DNA from: Paraglaciecola sp030730205
GTDB lineage: Bacteria; Pseudomonadota; Gammaproteobacteria; Enterobacterales; Alteromonadaceae
Length of the DNA stretch: 64,000 nucleotides
Assembly (NCBI RefSeq): GCF_052119645.1
Contig: NZ_JBGQOM010000002.1
Span: forward strand, 1 to 64,000
Direction of reading: 5' to 3'
The stretch's first letter is position 1. Each line of letters begins with the position of its first letter. The notes beneath the pieces are model-generated. The model had not been told where the DNA came from. It made no database searches and was given only the letters and a program-made list of their open reading frames with translations. This document shows positions 51,539 to 60,933 of the stretch, piece by piece. The translations under genes and the position numbers were made by a program.

Positions 51539-51837
51539 TCGGTGATACCTAAAACCTCTGCTCGTTCAATCTTACATTCATAGGAGCCCATTTCAAATTC
51601 TCTGCAAACTAAGGGCCTGTAAGCATATATAGTACACATTAGGGTATTGCGATCCAGCGCTGCACACCAGCCGTCAGCATGACGCTTCATGACCTCTACA
51701 TGATGGGCATTTTCAGTAATAAAATACTGAGGTACCCCAGTATCAGTCAACAATCTAACTTCAAGTCGACAACAACAGGCTTGGCAGTTTTGGCAGGTGA
51801 TGGTGGGGTCTGGAAGGACACTATATTCTATTGTCAT
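51535..51837 (-). CDS. YkgJ family cysteine cluster protein
   Basis: 100 residues with a CxxCxxCC-type cluster near the N-terminus (CQNCQACCCR, about 15-24) and later Cys in WCAALD, LMCTIYAYRPLVCREFEMG and YECK: eight or more Cys arranged as in UPF0153/YkgJ proteins that bind metal (zinc or an Fe-S centre). Function unknown. Converges with the methyltransferase gene. Confidence 0.93.
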   Translation of the reverse strand: MTIEYSVLPDPTITCQNCQACCCRLEVRLLTDTGVPQYFITENAHHVEVMKRHADGWCAALDRNTLMCTIYAYRPLVCREFEMGSYECKIERAEVLGITD

Positions 51838-51973
51838 AATTAATTCGTAACCTGAGTGAAGCGCTATGTTAACGCAAATACCTTGTAAGGAGTGAATTTC
51901 GTGGTTGTATCAAGGTCTTATGCTCAGTAATATGTGATATCATGACAATTAAGCGACGATAGTAGCAGCGCAC

Positions 51974-52789
51974 GTGTTTCACCCTTACCTAATAAAAACA
52001 ATACTGCTCTTTAGTTTATATGCAAGCTGCGTGTCTGATGTTTATTCAGCAACAAACAAACACCTCGTAATATCAGTTAACTCTCCAGGTTCAATGCCTT
52101 ATTTGTACTTCGATGCAAAAAATCAAAAATATGCAGGTTTGGTCGTCGACTTTTTTGTTCAATTGCACGAGCAAGGACTATTTGATACCGAATACATTGA
52201 TTCTAACCAAATGCGCAGTGAACAATTTTTATTAAGTGGTAAAGCAGATATCTACTTGGCTAATAAAGCATGGTTGGCCCAAGCGGATAAATTCATTTTT
52301 AGTGAGCCAATAATTCAACACGCGACGTACTTGTATAGCCTCAGTCCGTTCGATGAATCGTTTTCTACGACTAACTTGAACAATAAACTTATTTGCACCC
52401 ACCAAAACTTTATCTATAGCGGCTTAACTGACTCTTTTGCAGAGAAAAAAATAAAGCGCGTTGATGCCAGTGGTCAGCAAACCATGGCCACAATGTTTAA
52501 AAATGGTCGCTGTGATTATATGGCTATGAACAACTACAATGCGGCTGAGATATTTTCAAAGCAGACATATTGCGATATTAAAGTGTATCAAAGTCCGCAA
52601 CCTACCAGCATGGTTAATCTGTACTTTGTGATGCGCCCCGAATTTACTGAGGTTAAATCTGTTATCGACCAGTACTTGCACGTTTTTAAAAATAGTGGAA
52701 AAGCCGAAAAGTCTTTAGCAAGCCACGCAACAAGCCCTAATTTTCCACTTGAGACCCCCTGTCTCACACTTGTAAATCCCCTCCCCTAA
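51974..52789 (+). CDS. periplasmic amino-acid-binding-type protein (SBP family 3)
   Basis: Exported binding protein of 271 residues from GTG at 51974 (no ATG start available). Signal peptide (about 1-25, YSA|T), then a family 3 fold: PGSMPYLYFDAKNQKYAGLVVDFF (about 36-59, split), LLSGKADIYLANKAW (about 87-101) and FIFSEPIIQHATYLYS. Such solitary proteins often lack the Asp/Arg ligand motif of true amino-acid carriers, and none is obvious here. No permease or sensor gene is adjacent. Possible roles: scavenging, or sensing with a distant partner. Confidence 0.8.
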   Translation: MFHPYLIKTILLFSLYASCVSDVYSATNKHLVISVNSPGSMPYLYFDAKNQKYAGLVVDFFVQLHEQGLFDTEYIDSNQMRSEQFLLSGKADIYLANKAWLAQADKFIFSEPIIQHATYLYSLSPFDESFSTTNLNNKLICTHQNFIYSGLTDSFAEKKIKRVDASGQQTMATMFKNGRCDYMAMNNYNAAEIFSKQTYCDIKVYQSPQPTSMVNLYFVMRPEFTEVKSVIDQYLHVFKNSGKAEKSLASHATSPNFPLETPCLTLVNPLP

Positions 52790-53096
52790 GCACTCAATCA
52801 GGGTTAGCCTGTATTTACCCCCTTAAAAGTGTCCTACACTGTGGCCCATTGCAAAAATACCTAAGGGTTTCAACTTGTGTATATTGCACAGTGCTTTGTA
52901 AATATTTCATTTTTCAAGCAAAGTTAAAAGTGATTTATTGGCTCAAGCCCTTTTAAAATGAGGAATAAAGGGCTGGTACATGATTTGAATGCCTTGTCGT
53001 CAGAGATAAAAACCAAGTGTCAATTTATGCAAGCCTTTCAAATTGGCTTGTAAGCATCATTTGACCCGAGCACAAGAGACGACGATAGGAAAAACA
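52790..53096. other. non-coding gap before the mechanosensitive channel gene
   Basis: 307 bp without a convincing gene. It holds a hairpin AGCCCTTT (52947-52954) / AAAGGGCT (52968-52975) and a second, weaker AAGCC...GGCTT dyad near 53032-53050; these may end the upstream transcript or structure the mscS leader. A 31-codon frame from 52959 lacks a ribosome site. Confidence 0.5.
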
Positions 53097-54029
53097 ATGA
53101 AATTTGAAGCACTAGATAAATTTTGGCACCTCATCAATGAAAAATTGCAGCTGTGGTTAGAAGTTAGTATAAAAAATCTACCCAATTTCGTAGTAGCCTT
53201 ATTTATTGCCATTAGTTTTGCCTTCATATCTCGTGTCGCGAGTAATGCATTACGAAAACTGCTCCACTCGACTCTAGAATCCCGCCAAATTGCCGACTTG
53301 CTAGCCTCCATATTCAGAATTGTCGTATTAGTAATAGGCCTATTTATCGCGCTAGATTTTTTAGGTTTGTCTGGCACCGTAACATCACTATTGGCGGGAG
53401 CAGGAATTGTAGGCTTGGCCATTGGATTTGCCTTTCAAGACATGACGGAGAATCTGATTGCAGGCATTGCCATGGGGATCCGAAAACCCTTTAAAATAGG
53501 TGATGTGGTTAAAGCTGATGATGTTTTTGGTAACGTAAGAACCATTAATTTACGCAATACCTTAGTGGAAACATTTTTTGGCCAACTCAAAATTGTTCCC
53601 AACAAAATTCTGTTTAGGGAAACCTTAACCAATTATTCCGTATTAGGGATCCGCCGAATTGAGGTTCCAGTAGGTATATCCTATGGAGACGAACCTCAAA
53701 AGGCCGCGGAGTTGATTGTGGAAAAAGTGAATGAGCTGGATTTCGTCATTAAAAAGGAAGAAACCGCAGTGTACGCTGAAGGGTTCGGCGACAGCAGTAT
53801 CAATTTATTAGTGTGGTTTTGGATAGACTATCCGGGCGAAACGGGTTACATGCAAGCAAGACATACAGCCATAGTAACAATCAAAAAAGCGTTAGAAGAC
53901 GCTGACATTCTTATCCCCTTCCCCATCAGAACCCTTGATTTTGGGGCTAAGGGCGGTGAAAAGCTTGATACTATGTTGTCGAGCAAAGTGGCTCAAGCCA
54001 AAATAAAACCAGATGATTCTGCCAAGTAA
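53097..54029 (+). CDS. small-conductance mechanosensitive channel, MscS family
   Basis: Stretch-gated channel that relieves osmotic downshock. 310 residues from the ATG at 53097, which has TAGGAAAAACA upstream; the 18 residues before it in frame are not membrane-like. Three N-terminal helices (about 26-45, 65-85 and pore helix 95-130 with LLAGAGIVGLAIGFAFQDMTENLIAGI), then the beta domain (IRKPFKIGDVVK), the mixed alpha/beta region, and a C-terminal segment with IPFPIRTLDFG. Length is near E. coli MscS (286). The C-terminal about 25 residues are charged and extra. Confidence 0.95.
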   Translation: MKFEALDKFWHLINEKLQLWLEVSIKNLPNFVVALFIAISFAFISRVASNALRKLLHSTLESRQIADLLASIFRIVVLVIGLFIALDFLGLSGTVTSLLAGAGIVGLAIGFAFQDMTENLIAGIAMGIRKPFKIGDVVKADDVFGNVRTINLRNTLVETFFGQLKIVPNKILFRETLTNYSVLGIRRIEVPVGISYGDEPQKAAELIVEKVNELDFVIKKEETAVYAEGFGDSSINLLVWFWIDYPGETGYMQARHTAIVTIKKALEDADILIPFPIRTLDFGAKGGEKLDTMLSSKVAQAKIKPDDSAK

Positions 54030-54060
54030 GTGTGCACCATCTGACTTTGATTATTCGCGT

Positions 54061-54468
54061 TTAGTTTCCCAAGGGAGGTAAGTGCTTGATGGTTTTGTAA
54101 GTGAATGCCATTTTCACACATTGGCGTAATGTTAATACTGGAATAGGAGAGTCGAGATTGAGCACAATAGCTCGATTGCCTTGCAAAATTAGCAGCTCGG
54201 CATAACGTTCTCGAAAGGTCTCAACCAGGGAAGTGTTGCAATTAAAAAACAGGAAACATTGTTGTGGATTAGTGACTTTCCAGCCCATGCGAACTGGCGT
54301 ACCGCCTTTGACGCTATAACTTGGCTCACCCCACTTGATGCTCTCGTGCACTTCACCTAGTTGGTGAGTTGCCGCGACATCGAAAATAATAGTTCTAAGT
54401 TGCAGTAGGGTTGTTTGAACCGAGTCAGGGTAACAACTCAATGTACTTAGCACCTGTTCATTCATCAT
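54061..54468 (-). CDS. DUF1801 family protein
   Basis: 135-residue cytoplasmic protein of the DUF1801 (YdhG-like) alpha/beta fold: signature KWGEPSYSVKGGTPVRMGWK (about 46-65) followed by CFLFFNCNTSLVETFRERY. No known enzymatic role. Its start overlaps the stop of the diguanylate cyclase gene (ATGA-type, four bases), so the two are made together, though a functional link is unproven. Confidence 0.88.
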   Translation of the reverse strand: MMNEQVLSTLSCYPDSVQTTLLQLRTIIFDVAATHQLGEVHESIKWGEPSYSVKGGTPVRMGWKVTNPQQCFLFFNCNTSLVETFRERYAELLILQGNRAIVLNLDSPIPVLTLRQCVKMAFTYKTIKHLPPLGN

Positions 54469-55877
54469 CCATCTTGTTTTTCTATTGCGCTAACTAACAT
54501 CACTTCAACCTTATTTCTGCCATCCCCTTTGGCCTTGTAAAGCGCGATATCAGCCTTCTTGAGCTGAGTATCAACCGAGAGTGAGGGCGTTGCCTCACTT
54601 ACACATACCCCAATGCTCGCAGTGATAGTAAAGTTTTCATGGGTTTCTGAGGTAAAACAAAGTGCTGAAATACTCACTCTTAATCGCTCACAAATACCAA
54701 CTGCCTGAGAGTCGTCTTCCAGTAATATACAAAAGCCAAACTCTTCTCCACCGTAACGACCGAAGACATCTTCTTGTCTAAAGAACAAAGAAAAACACTC
54801 AGCTACCTTTATCAACACTTTGTCGCCCATATCATGGCCAAACGTATCGTTAATGTTTTTAAAATAATCGACATCCACGATACCGACCAAAAAAAACATG
54901 CTCCCTCGTTTGGCTCTACTAAGTAGTTTTTCGGCTTGGTCTAAAAAGCATCTTCGATTCGGAATTTGCGTTAATACGTCGTAGTAGGCATATTGAAAGA
55001 GTTTTTTATTGGCATCATGTAGCTCAATTGTTCTTTCTCTTATTAACCTCTCAAGATCAACTTTTAGCTCTTTAAGCTTTTTGTTATTGCTTTCTAATTG
55101 CTCGGCACTATAAATTTCTTGGGTGACATCTCTTTGAATTGCCGCAAAATGCGTCACTTCATTATAGCGATTCGTTAAAGGGAAAATATTAATGTCCAAC
55201 CAGTAAGGGTGACCGGTTTTTGTGTAGTTACGTACTTTAGCTGACACACTTGAACGATTTTTTAGCGCTGTACTGATGCGCTTAAGCTCTGCCGGATCAG
55301 TTTCTTTACCTTGCAGTATCCGAGGCGTCTCACCTATTGCTTCCTCGCGGCTATAGCCTGTTAGTTTCACAAAAGCCTCGTTTACGTAGACAATGCGAGG
55401 CCCTAATGGCGCAGCCAGATCGTCCGCTTCAGTAACAATCACTATTTCGGCAGAATTATCTGCAATAGCTTTAAACGAGAACAAGCCTTTCTGCTCGGTA
55501 ATATCGCTAAAGGTAATAACAATAAAACTGTCTTTTTCTTTACTCGCTATTTCCGGATAGGCATTGACCATAAACCAAGACGGTTTTACTTGAGCACTGT
55601 CTATCACCCCCATAATCATATTATTCACAGGTCCTTTGAATCGCTTTACCTGTGTGACAGGAAATTGGTCACTGGACAAAGGATGTTTGTCTTCATCAAT
55701 AAAGCGCCATACAGGATCAAGAGCATCTTTCCCTAACATTTGCTCATGAGTAAGTCGCAGCAAACGCAAAGCGGTTGGATTAGCATAGACCACCGAGGTG
55801 TCCCACCGATGTATTACAACGGCAATATTAGCATTTTCGAGCAGATTTTTTAGAATTGGACTTTCAAAATTCCCCAT
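54465..55877 (-). CDS. PAS-PAS-GGDEF diguanylate cyclase
   Basis: Makes cyclic di-GMP from two GTP. 470 residues, no transmembrane helix: PAS 1 (about 10-125), PAS 2 with PAC (about 140-262), coiled coil (about 265-305), and GGDEF domain (about 308-462) with active-site GGEEF and an intact inhibitory site RQED five residues before it, so product inhibition is expected. PAS 2 has the LOV-like GETPRILQGKETD segment but lacks the photoactive Cys (NCRFLQ in real LOV), so it is not a flavin photosensor of the usual type. No EAL domain. A perfect FNR-type box lies about 100 bp upstream. Confidence 0.96.
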   Translation of the reverse strand: MGNFESPILKNLLENANIAVVIHRWDTSVVYANPTALRLLRLTHEQMLGKDALDPVWRFIDEDKHPLSSDQFPVTQVKRFKGPVNNMIMGVIDSAQVKPSWFMVNAYPEIASKEKDSFIVITFSDITEQKGLFSFKAIADNSAEIVIVTEADDLAAPLGPRIVYVNEAFVKLTGYSREEAIGETPRILQGKETDPAELKRISTALKNRSSVSAKVRNYTKTGHPYWLDINIFPLTNRYNEVTHFAAIQRDVTQEIYSAEQLESNNKKLKELKVDLERLIRERTIELHDANKKLFQYAYYDVLTQIPNRRCFLDQAEKLLSRAKRGSMFFLVGIVDVDYFKNINDTFGHDMGDKVLIKVAECFSLFFRQEDVFGRYGGEEFGFCILLEDDSQAVGICERLRVSISALCFTSETHENFTITASIGVCVSEATPSLSVDTQLKKADIALYKAKGDGRNKVEVMLVSAIEKQDG

Positions 55878-55972
55878 CAGACATCCTTCTGCTAGTTAAA
55901 AGTCAATGTAAACCGCTAAAACGAAGAGTAGACCAAAAATCGACAAAACCGAGGTATTTTTAAAAATAAATT

Positions 55973-55986
55973 TTGATGTAAATCAA
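55973..55986. promoter_or_regulatory. perfect FNR-type box upstream of the diguanylate cyclase
   Basis: TTGAT-GTAA-ATCAA fits the FNR/EtrA consensus at all ten fixed bases, centred 102 bp before the cyclase ATG. The rest of the 410-bp gap (55878-56288) contains the cold-shock gene's 3' hairpin (56143-56203) and no gene that I can support. Confidence 0.45.
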
Positions 55987-56142
55987 TGCCATTAGTATGT
56001 AGTTAACAGAAATAGAAAACAGGAGAGAACTATTTTACACCAGCGTCAATCTGGCTGAATCACGCAAAGGTTAATAGTAGGCTGGCGCTAGAGAGTGGTA
56101 ATGAGTGGATGAGAAGTGAGCCAAGGATCACTGGCATTCAAC

Positions 56143-56203
56143 AAAAAAGGTGCTGTGGCCACTATACCCACTCAATGAAGCGGTATAACCAAACCAGCAC
56201 CCT
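56143..56203 (-). terminator. long structured terminator of the cold-shock gene
   Basis: On the minus strand GGTGCTGG ... CCACAGCACC closes an imperfect stem, with a nested GGTTATACC/GGGTATA pairing inside, followed by TTTTTTG (56143-56148). It lies about 85 bp past the csp stop, so the transcript has a structured 3' UTR. Confidence 0.75.
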
Positions 56204-56288
56204 TTGTATTCAATCAAATTAGCTTTGTAAATCGTCTTTACGCAGCCGTTTTATCATTCAAGCGCCCAAAAGCCCTTGTATCGTCAAA

Positions 56289-56495
56289 TTAGATTGCAAC
56301 AACTTTGTTTGCACATGGGCCTTTTTGACCCTGGCCAACTTCAAATTCAACCGCTTGACCGTCGTTCAAAGAGGCGAACTGGCCACCAGCTTGAATTTCA
56401 GAGTGGTGAACGAAAAGGTCCTTACCGCCATCTTCAGGAGTAATAAAGCCGAAACCTTTATCTGCGTTGAACCACTTAACTGTACCTTTACTCAT
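56289..56495 (-). CDS. cold-shock domain protein, CspA family
   Basis: 68-residue single-domain RNA chaperone: RNP1 KGFGFI (about 13-18), RNP2 LFVHH (about 27-31), KGTVKWFN start and PCANKVVAI end. It binds single-stranded RNA and DNA. AAAGAG stands nine bases before the ATG. The upstream 218-bp gap leaves room for a long cold-shock leader, but the family also has constitutive members (CspC/E-like), and sequence does not decide which this is. Confidence 0.97.
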   Translation of the reverse strand: MSKGTVKWFNADKGFGFITPEDGGKDLFVHHSEIQAGGQFASLNDGQAVEFEVGQGQKGPCANKVVAI

Positions 56496-56713
56496 TTAAT
56501 TTACTCTTTTAATTTGGTGAAATGTTGTTTAATAGTATCCGAACTCACCAATCCGCATACCCAGAAACTGATGGGGCGTAGCTTACACGCATTAGGGCTT
56601 TAGCAATACAACTAACTTCACTATCTGGCAATTAGTTGCCAAAACAACAATAAATCCTCCTTTCCTATAAAAATCCCAGTATATTTGCCAGATATGTGAA
56701 GCAAAGGGCTCGT

Positions 56714-57706
56714 TTAATTCTGTTTGCTTTTTCTTGTTAAGGTCCGCCAAACGAAATCCAAGTCTTGCGACTTAAACTGATAAGGTAGCAAGACACTGTC
56801 GATTTCAGAGAACTGCGATACTTCAAGCTCTGCTACCGCATGGTTAAACACATAATTATCAGAAAACCCCATTCTAATATCAGACACTACTAATTGGCCC
56901 TCTATAATCTCACTTTGCATAAATCCATGAGTAAACCACGCCAAACGCTTCACTGCATTGAAGTCTTTGGCCTGGTTCAATAAGTCATTATTCAGTTTAA
57001 AACGGTTAAATTCGATGGCTTGGTCAGGATCTAATAAGGAATAAAAGCCCTCTAAATAATGGGTATCTTGCAATACAACCACACGCCATAGTAGCGAATT
57101 AAAAGGCGTGGGGGTGCTGAATATCTGTGTTTGATTTTGCTTGGTTGAAACCAATACCTGCTGATCGACAAAAAATTTAGCGGCCCATGTCCACATTAAA
57201 TAGACAGAACTAAGGACAACTCCTGCTGCTAAAACCTTAGGCGAAATAGAAGCCCTAGGTTTAATTAACATAAATAAGGTTCCTACTAACAAGGGCAAAG
57301 TATAAAGCGGGTCAATAATAAATATGGTGCTCCAAGACACGGGGGGGAAACTTAAGGGCCAAAACAGCTGGGTACCATAAGCGGTATGGGCATCTAATAA
57401 AGGGTGAGTGATTAAGGCCAAAAAAATCGCAGCACACCAGGCGTAAGGCGCGACTTGCACAGGGCGATACCAGCGTTTAAGCAGAGTCCAAAGCACTAAC
57501 GAGACAGGTATTAAAATAAATAAGGAATGACTGAATCCACGATGATAAGTAAAGTTCGTTACCGCATCACCGTAATCAATAAAAACATCAAGGTCTGGTA
57601 ACGTACCTAGCGCAGCACCCATTATCGCCGCCTTACGTTTAGCACCTTGCGGTACGCACACTGCAGCAACGGATGCTCCCAAAACGATTTGTGTCAAAGA
57701 ATCCAA
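56714..57706 (-). CDS. YdjM-like membrane-bound metal-dependent hydrolase (PF04307)
   Basis: 330-residue inner-membrane protein of the DUF457/YdjM family. Conserved N-terminus MDSLTQIVLGASVAAV, then ALGTLPDLDV with metal-binding Asp/His residues, FTYHRGFSHSLFI (His-rich motif at about 53-65), ITHPLLDAHTAYGTQLFWP (about 98-116), and about five helices in the first 190 residues; the C-terminal 130 residues are soluble. In E. coli ydjM is SOS-controlled; no LexA box is visible here. Substrate unknown. Confidence 0.9.
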   Translation of the reverse strand: MDSLTQIVLGASVAAVCVPQGAKRKAAIMGAALGTLPDLDVFIDYGDAVTNFTYHRGFSHSLFILIPVSLVLWTLLKRWYRPVQVAPYAWCAAIFLALITHPLLDAHTAYGTQLFWPLSFPPVSWSTIFIIDPLYTLPLLVGTLFMLIKPRASISPKVLAAGVVLSSVYLMWTWAAKFFVDQQVLVSTKQNQTQIFSTPTPFNSLLWRVVVLQDTHYLEGFYSLLDPDQAIEFNRFKLNNDLLNQAKDFNAVKRLAWFTHGFMQSEIIEGQLVVSDIRMGFSDNYVFNHAVAELEVSQFSEIDSVLLPYQFKSQDLDFVWRTLTRKSKQN

Positions 57707-57771
57707 AGCTCACTCCATCTTCACTATGATTAGTTACTAGCTAACAACGACGGTTGGTTTGTATAAGTTCA

Positions 57772-58737
57772 TTATTCCAACGCTAATGCTGTTTGCGTGT
57801 GCATAAAGTCATTAATTTTAGGATGTTCAGCACTCCAACCTAACAAAAAGCGATGAAAATCAGCCCATACAAAAGGAATAAGCGCACGCCATTCTTGCTC
57901 TAGATGCTCAAACTCAGTTTGACTGTATTGGCTCATCACCTGCTTAAGTACTGAAAAATAGTAATCGATAAATTGATCATGTGATGCCCATAACTGTTTG
58001 TCTTGCAAGCAGCTTCCTAAAAAGTACATCACGTCTTTAACCCCTACCCCTGTACCGACGTATTGAAAATCCACTGCCGCGACAGCATCGCTTTGACTGA
58101 AACAAAAATTGGCCAACTTAGCGTCACCATGCACTAAGGTACGAAAGCGTGCAGCTTCTATGGTATCGGCAATATATTTTGCTTTGTCTTTTAACACTCC
58201 TTTTGGCATTGCTTGGTATTCATCTTGACGCGTGGCAAAGTGCCAATAGCTACCTATTGGCCATAAGCCGGGCGTTTCGGTATTAATAAAACGCCCATGA
58301 AAATGAGCTAACCAACTCAGCACCGCTTTTATTTGGATCTCATTTATTTTGTGGTGTACTCGGTTAAAACCTGAGGTGTCGAGGTCTTCCATAATAAGTG
58401 TCTGTTGCTCACCTTGCTCAGAGCACTGTATTAAACCGACAAATTGCGGCACGTAACACGCTTCGTCACAAAAAGAGGCAAAAGATTGATAAAAATTAGC
58501 TTCTACAGCATAGGAAGTCACTTTGCGCTGATGACTGACATCACTATGCCACCCCCGAGGATGAAGCACTTCAGAGGGCGGTTTAACATGCTTCACTATT
58601 ATGCTCCTATTAAGTTTGGGGCTAAAATAACGAGCAATTTCACCGTAGTTGCTCCATAAGCGCTGCAGAATCTTGCGCTTAAACAAATGATTATCGTCAA
58701 AATACTCACGAAGCAGTTGGTCTAAGGATGAATACAT
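57772..58737 (-). CDS. APH/ecdysteroid-kinase-like phosphotransferase
   Basis: 321-residue small-molecule kinase of the aminoglycoside-phosphotransferase/choline-kinase fold. N-lobe Lys in IIVKHVKPP (about 46-54), hinge TLIMEDLD (about 115), catalytic loop HGDAKLANF (about 203-211), and metal-binding DFQYVG (about 222-227). These match the EcKL/DUF1679 branch. The substrate is unknown, and the sequence gives no reason to expect antibiotic resistance. Single gene between the YdjM-like gene and a divergent M13 peptidase. Confidence 0.85.
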   Translation of the reverse strand: MYSSLDQLLREYFDDNHLFKRKILQRLWSNYGEIARYFSPKLNRSIIVKHVKPPSEVLHPRGWHSDVSHQRKVTSYAVEANFYQSFASFCDEACYVPQFVGLIQCSEQGEQQTLIMEDLDTSGFNRVHHKINEIQIKAVLSWLAHFHGRFINTETPGLWPIGSYWHFATRQDEYQAMPKGVLKDKAKYIADTIEAARFRTLVHGDAKLANFCFSQSDAVAAVDFQYVGTGVGVKDVMYFLGSCLQDKQLWASHDQFIDYYFSVLKQVMSQYSQTEFEHLEQEWRALIPFVWADFHRFLLGWSAEHPKINDFMHTQTALALE

Positions 58738-58846
58738 ATTTGCCTAATAAGGTAACTGACTGATTAATAAAACTATAAGTAAAATGACCTTAATTAGGTT
58801 AATTTACGTTAACAAAATACCATAAATTACAAAAAACAGGGGTTCT

Positions 58847-60919
58847 ATGAAAAAAACGATACTTGCTGCAAGCGTCGCTAGCCTATTGTTACTCAGTGCA
58901 TGCAGTCAACCCACGAAACAAAGCCAAACCGTTTCACTGCCAGCTGCAACCGAGACTACCAGCGCCCAACTCGGACGTTTTGGTATCGAGTTAGATGCAC
59001 GTGATGAGACAACTAAACCTGGTGATGATTTTTTCCAATATGCAGGAGGGACGTGGTACAAAAACTTTGACATGCCCAGCGATAAAACGCGGTATGGCGC
59101 ATTTGATAAATTAGCAGAACAAAGCGAAACCCAAATTAAAGCCATCATCGAAGAAATCAGTATGGCGTCAGAATTAAGTGATGAACAGCAGATGATTGCT
59201 GATTTCTACGCGTCTTTTATGAATGCAGAACAAATCAATCAAGCAGGTATTTCCCCCATTCAGCCGGTACTGGATAAACTCAATAACATCAGCACAATGC
59301 CACAACTCACTGAGGCTTTCGGCCGAGCTTGGTTAGATGGTTCAGTGAGCCCGATTTCTGGCGGTATGGGCTTTAACCGGCTTGATCCAAACCAGTATCA
59401 AATGTCTATTGCGGTTAGTGGCTTAGGCATGCCAGACCGCTCATATTATTTAGAAGATAACGAACGCTTTATTAGCATTAGGGCCGCCTATGTGCAGCAC
59501 ATCGAGCAAATGCTGAATTTTGCCAATGTAGAAAATGCCGCAGATAGAGCAAAACACATCTTGGCGCTTGAAACCAAAATTGCCGAAGCACAATGGCCAC
59601 GAGAAAAACGTAGAAACCGCGATTTAAGCTTAAACCAAATAGAGCGAGCAAATCTTTCTAGCCAATACCCCAACTTTGCTTGGGATAACTATTTTGCGCA
59701 AACTGAATATCAAGTTCCTCACCTAAATGTATCTCAGCCTGAGCCCATCAAAAATGTTATCAACATCATTAACAATGAACCGTTAAGCGTTTGGAAAGAC
59801 TATCTTACCTATCACACTATTTCTAATCATGCCGATTTGCTGTCCGACGATATTTTTAATGCCAATTTCGATTTCTACGGAAAAACCTTAAACGGTCAAC
59901 AAGAGCCGCGTCCTAGATGGAAACGAGCAATATCCGAAATGTCCGGTACCCAATCTTTAGGATTCGCCATTGGCAAAACCTATGTGGAAAAACACTTTCC
60001 CGCTAGTTCAAAAGCGCAAATGGCTGAACTGGTAGAAAACCTGCGCAAAGCCTTGGGCGAACGTATCGAAAACCTAGACTGGATGAGCGAAGCGACCAAA
60101 GTCAATGCTCAAGCAAAATTAGCTGCCTTTAATCCTAAAATCGCTTACCCCGATGTCTGGCAAAGTTTTACGGGTCTCGACATCAAAGCTGACGACTTAG
60201 TGGGAAATGTAGTGCGTATGCGCCAATTCTTTAGAAGTGACAGTGCCGCTAAAGAACTAGCAAAAACCGATCGGGAGCGCTGGGGTATGGCACCGCAACG
60301 TGTAAACGCGTATTACAATAGTTCTTTCAATGAAATCGTATTCCCTGCCGCAATTTTACAGCCGCCTTTCTTTGATCCCAATGCCGATCCTGCCGTTAAC
60401 TACGGTGCGATAGGCGCCGTTATTGGTCATGAAATGGGCCACGGCTTTGATGACCAAGGTTCTAAGTCTGATGCCAACGGTATTCAACAAAACTGGTGGA
60501 CAGACCAAGATAGGGCCGCATTTGAACTTAAAGCAGATGCCCTCGCCGCGCAATACAGCGCTTACGAACCCATAGAAGGAAATTTTGTTAATGGCCGCAA
60601 TAGTTTAGGAGAAAACATTGGTGATGTGGGTGGCTTAGCGATGGCCTATCATGCCTACAAACTAAGCTTGAATTCACAGGAAGCCCCGATAATTGATGGC
60701 ACTACTGGAGATCAACGTTTTTTCTTAGCTTGGGCGCAAGTCTGGCGTGAAAAACGGACCGAGCAAAGTATGCTATCGCAGCTTAAAGCAGGCACCCATG
60801 CACCAGGCAAATTTAGGGCCTTAGCACCTCGTAACCACGATGCATGGTATAGCGCATTTGACGTAAAAGAAGGGGATGCCCTTTACCTCGCACCTGAACA
60901 ACGAGTTAGAATTTGGTAA
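58847..60919 (+). CDS. M13 family zinc metallopeptidase (PepO/neprilysin type), lipoprotein
   Basis: 690 residues with a lipoprotein signal (lipobox LLLSAC, Cys at about residue 19). N-terminal M13 domain (about 50-430; KPGDDFFQYAGGTWYK start), and C-terminal catalytic domain with HEMGH at about 527-531 in VIGHEMGHGFDDQG, third ligand Glu and Asp in GENIGDVGGLAMAYHAY (about 585-601), and NAYYNSSFNEIVFPAAILQPPFFD preceding. Cleaves oligopeptides at hydrophobic residues outside the cytoplasm. Good terminator follows. With the M1 lipoprotein at 29103 it suggests active periplasmic peptide use. Confidence 0.96.
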   Translation: MKKTILAASVASLLLLSACSQPTKQSQTVSLPAATETTSAQLGRFGIELDARDETTKPGDDFFQYAGGTWYKNFDMPSDKTRYGAFDKLAEQSETQIKAIIEEISMASELSDEQQMIADFYASFMNAEQINQAGISPIQPVLDKLNNISTMPQLTEAFGRAWLDGSVSPISGGMGFNRLDPNQYQMSIAVSGLGMPDRSYYLEDNERFISIRAAYVQHIEQMLNFANVENAADRAKHILALETKIAEAQWPREKRRNRDLSLNQIERANLSSQYPNFAWDNYFAQTEYQVPHLNVSQPEPIKNVINIINNEPLSVWKDYLTYHTISNHADLLSDDIFNANFDFYGKTLNGQQEPRPRWKRAISEMSGTQSLGFAIGKTYVEKHFPASSKAQMAELVENLRKALGERIENLDWMSEATKVNAQAKLAAFNPKIAYPDVWQSFTGLDIKADDLVGNVVRMRQFFRSDSAAKELAKTDRERWGMAPQRVNAYYNSSFNEIVFPAAILQPPFFDPNADPAVNYGAIGAVIGHEMGHGFDDQGSKSDANGIQQNWWTDQDRAAFELKADALAAQYSAYEPIEGNFVNGRNSLGENIGDVGGLAMAYHAYKLSLNSQEAPIIDGTTGDQRFFLAWAQVWREKRTEQSMLSQLKAGTHAPGKFRALAPRNHDAWYSAFDVKEGDALYLAPEQRVRIW

Positions 60920-60933
60920 GGCAAGCTTGACGT

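Noticed and set aside
52959..53054. 31-codon frame MRNKG... before mscS
   Set aside because: No ribosome site and it overlaps hairpin sequence; nothing supports translation.
54465..55877. LOV photoreceptor domain in the diguanylate cyclase
   Set aside because: The sequence GETPRILQG resembles LOV but the photoactive Cys of the NCRFLQ motif is missing.
57772..58737. Aminoglycoside-resistance kinase
   Set aside because: The fold is APH-like but the motifs match the broad ecdysteroid-kinase-like group; nothing points to antibiotics.
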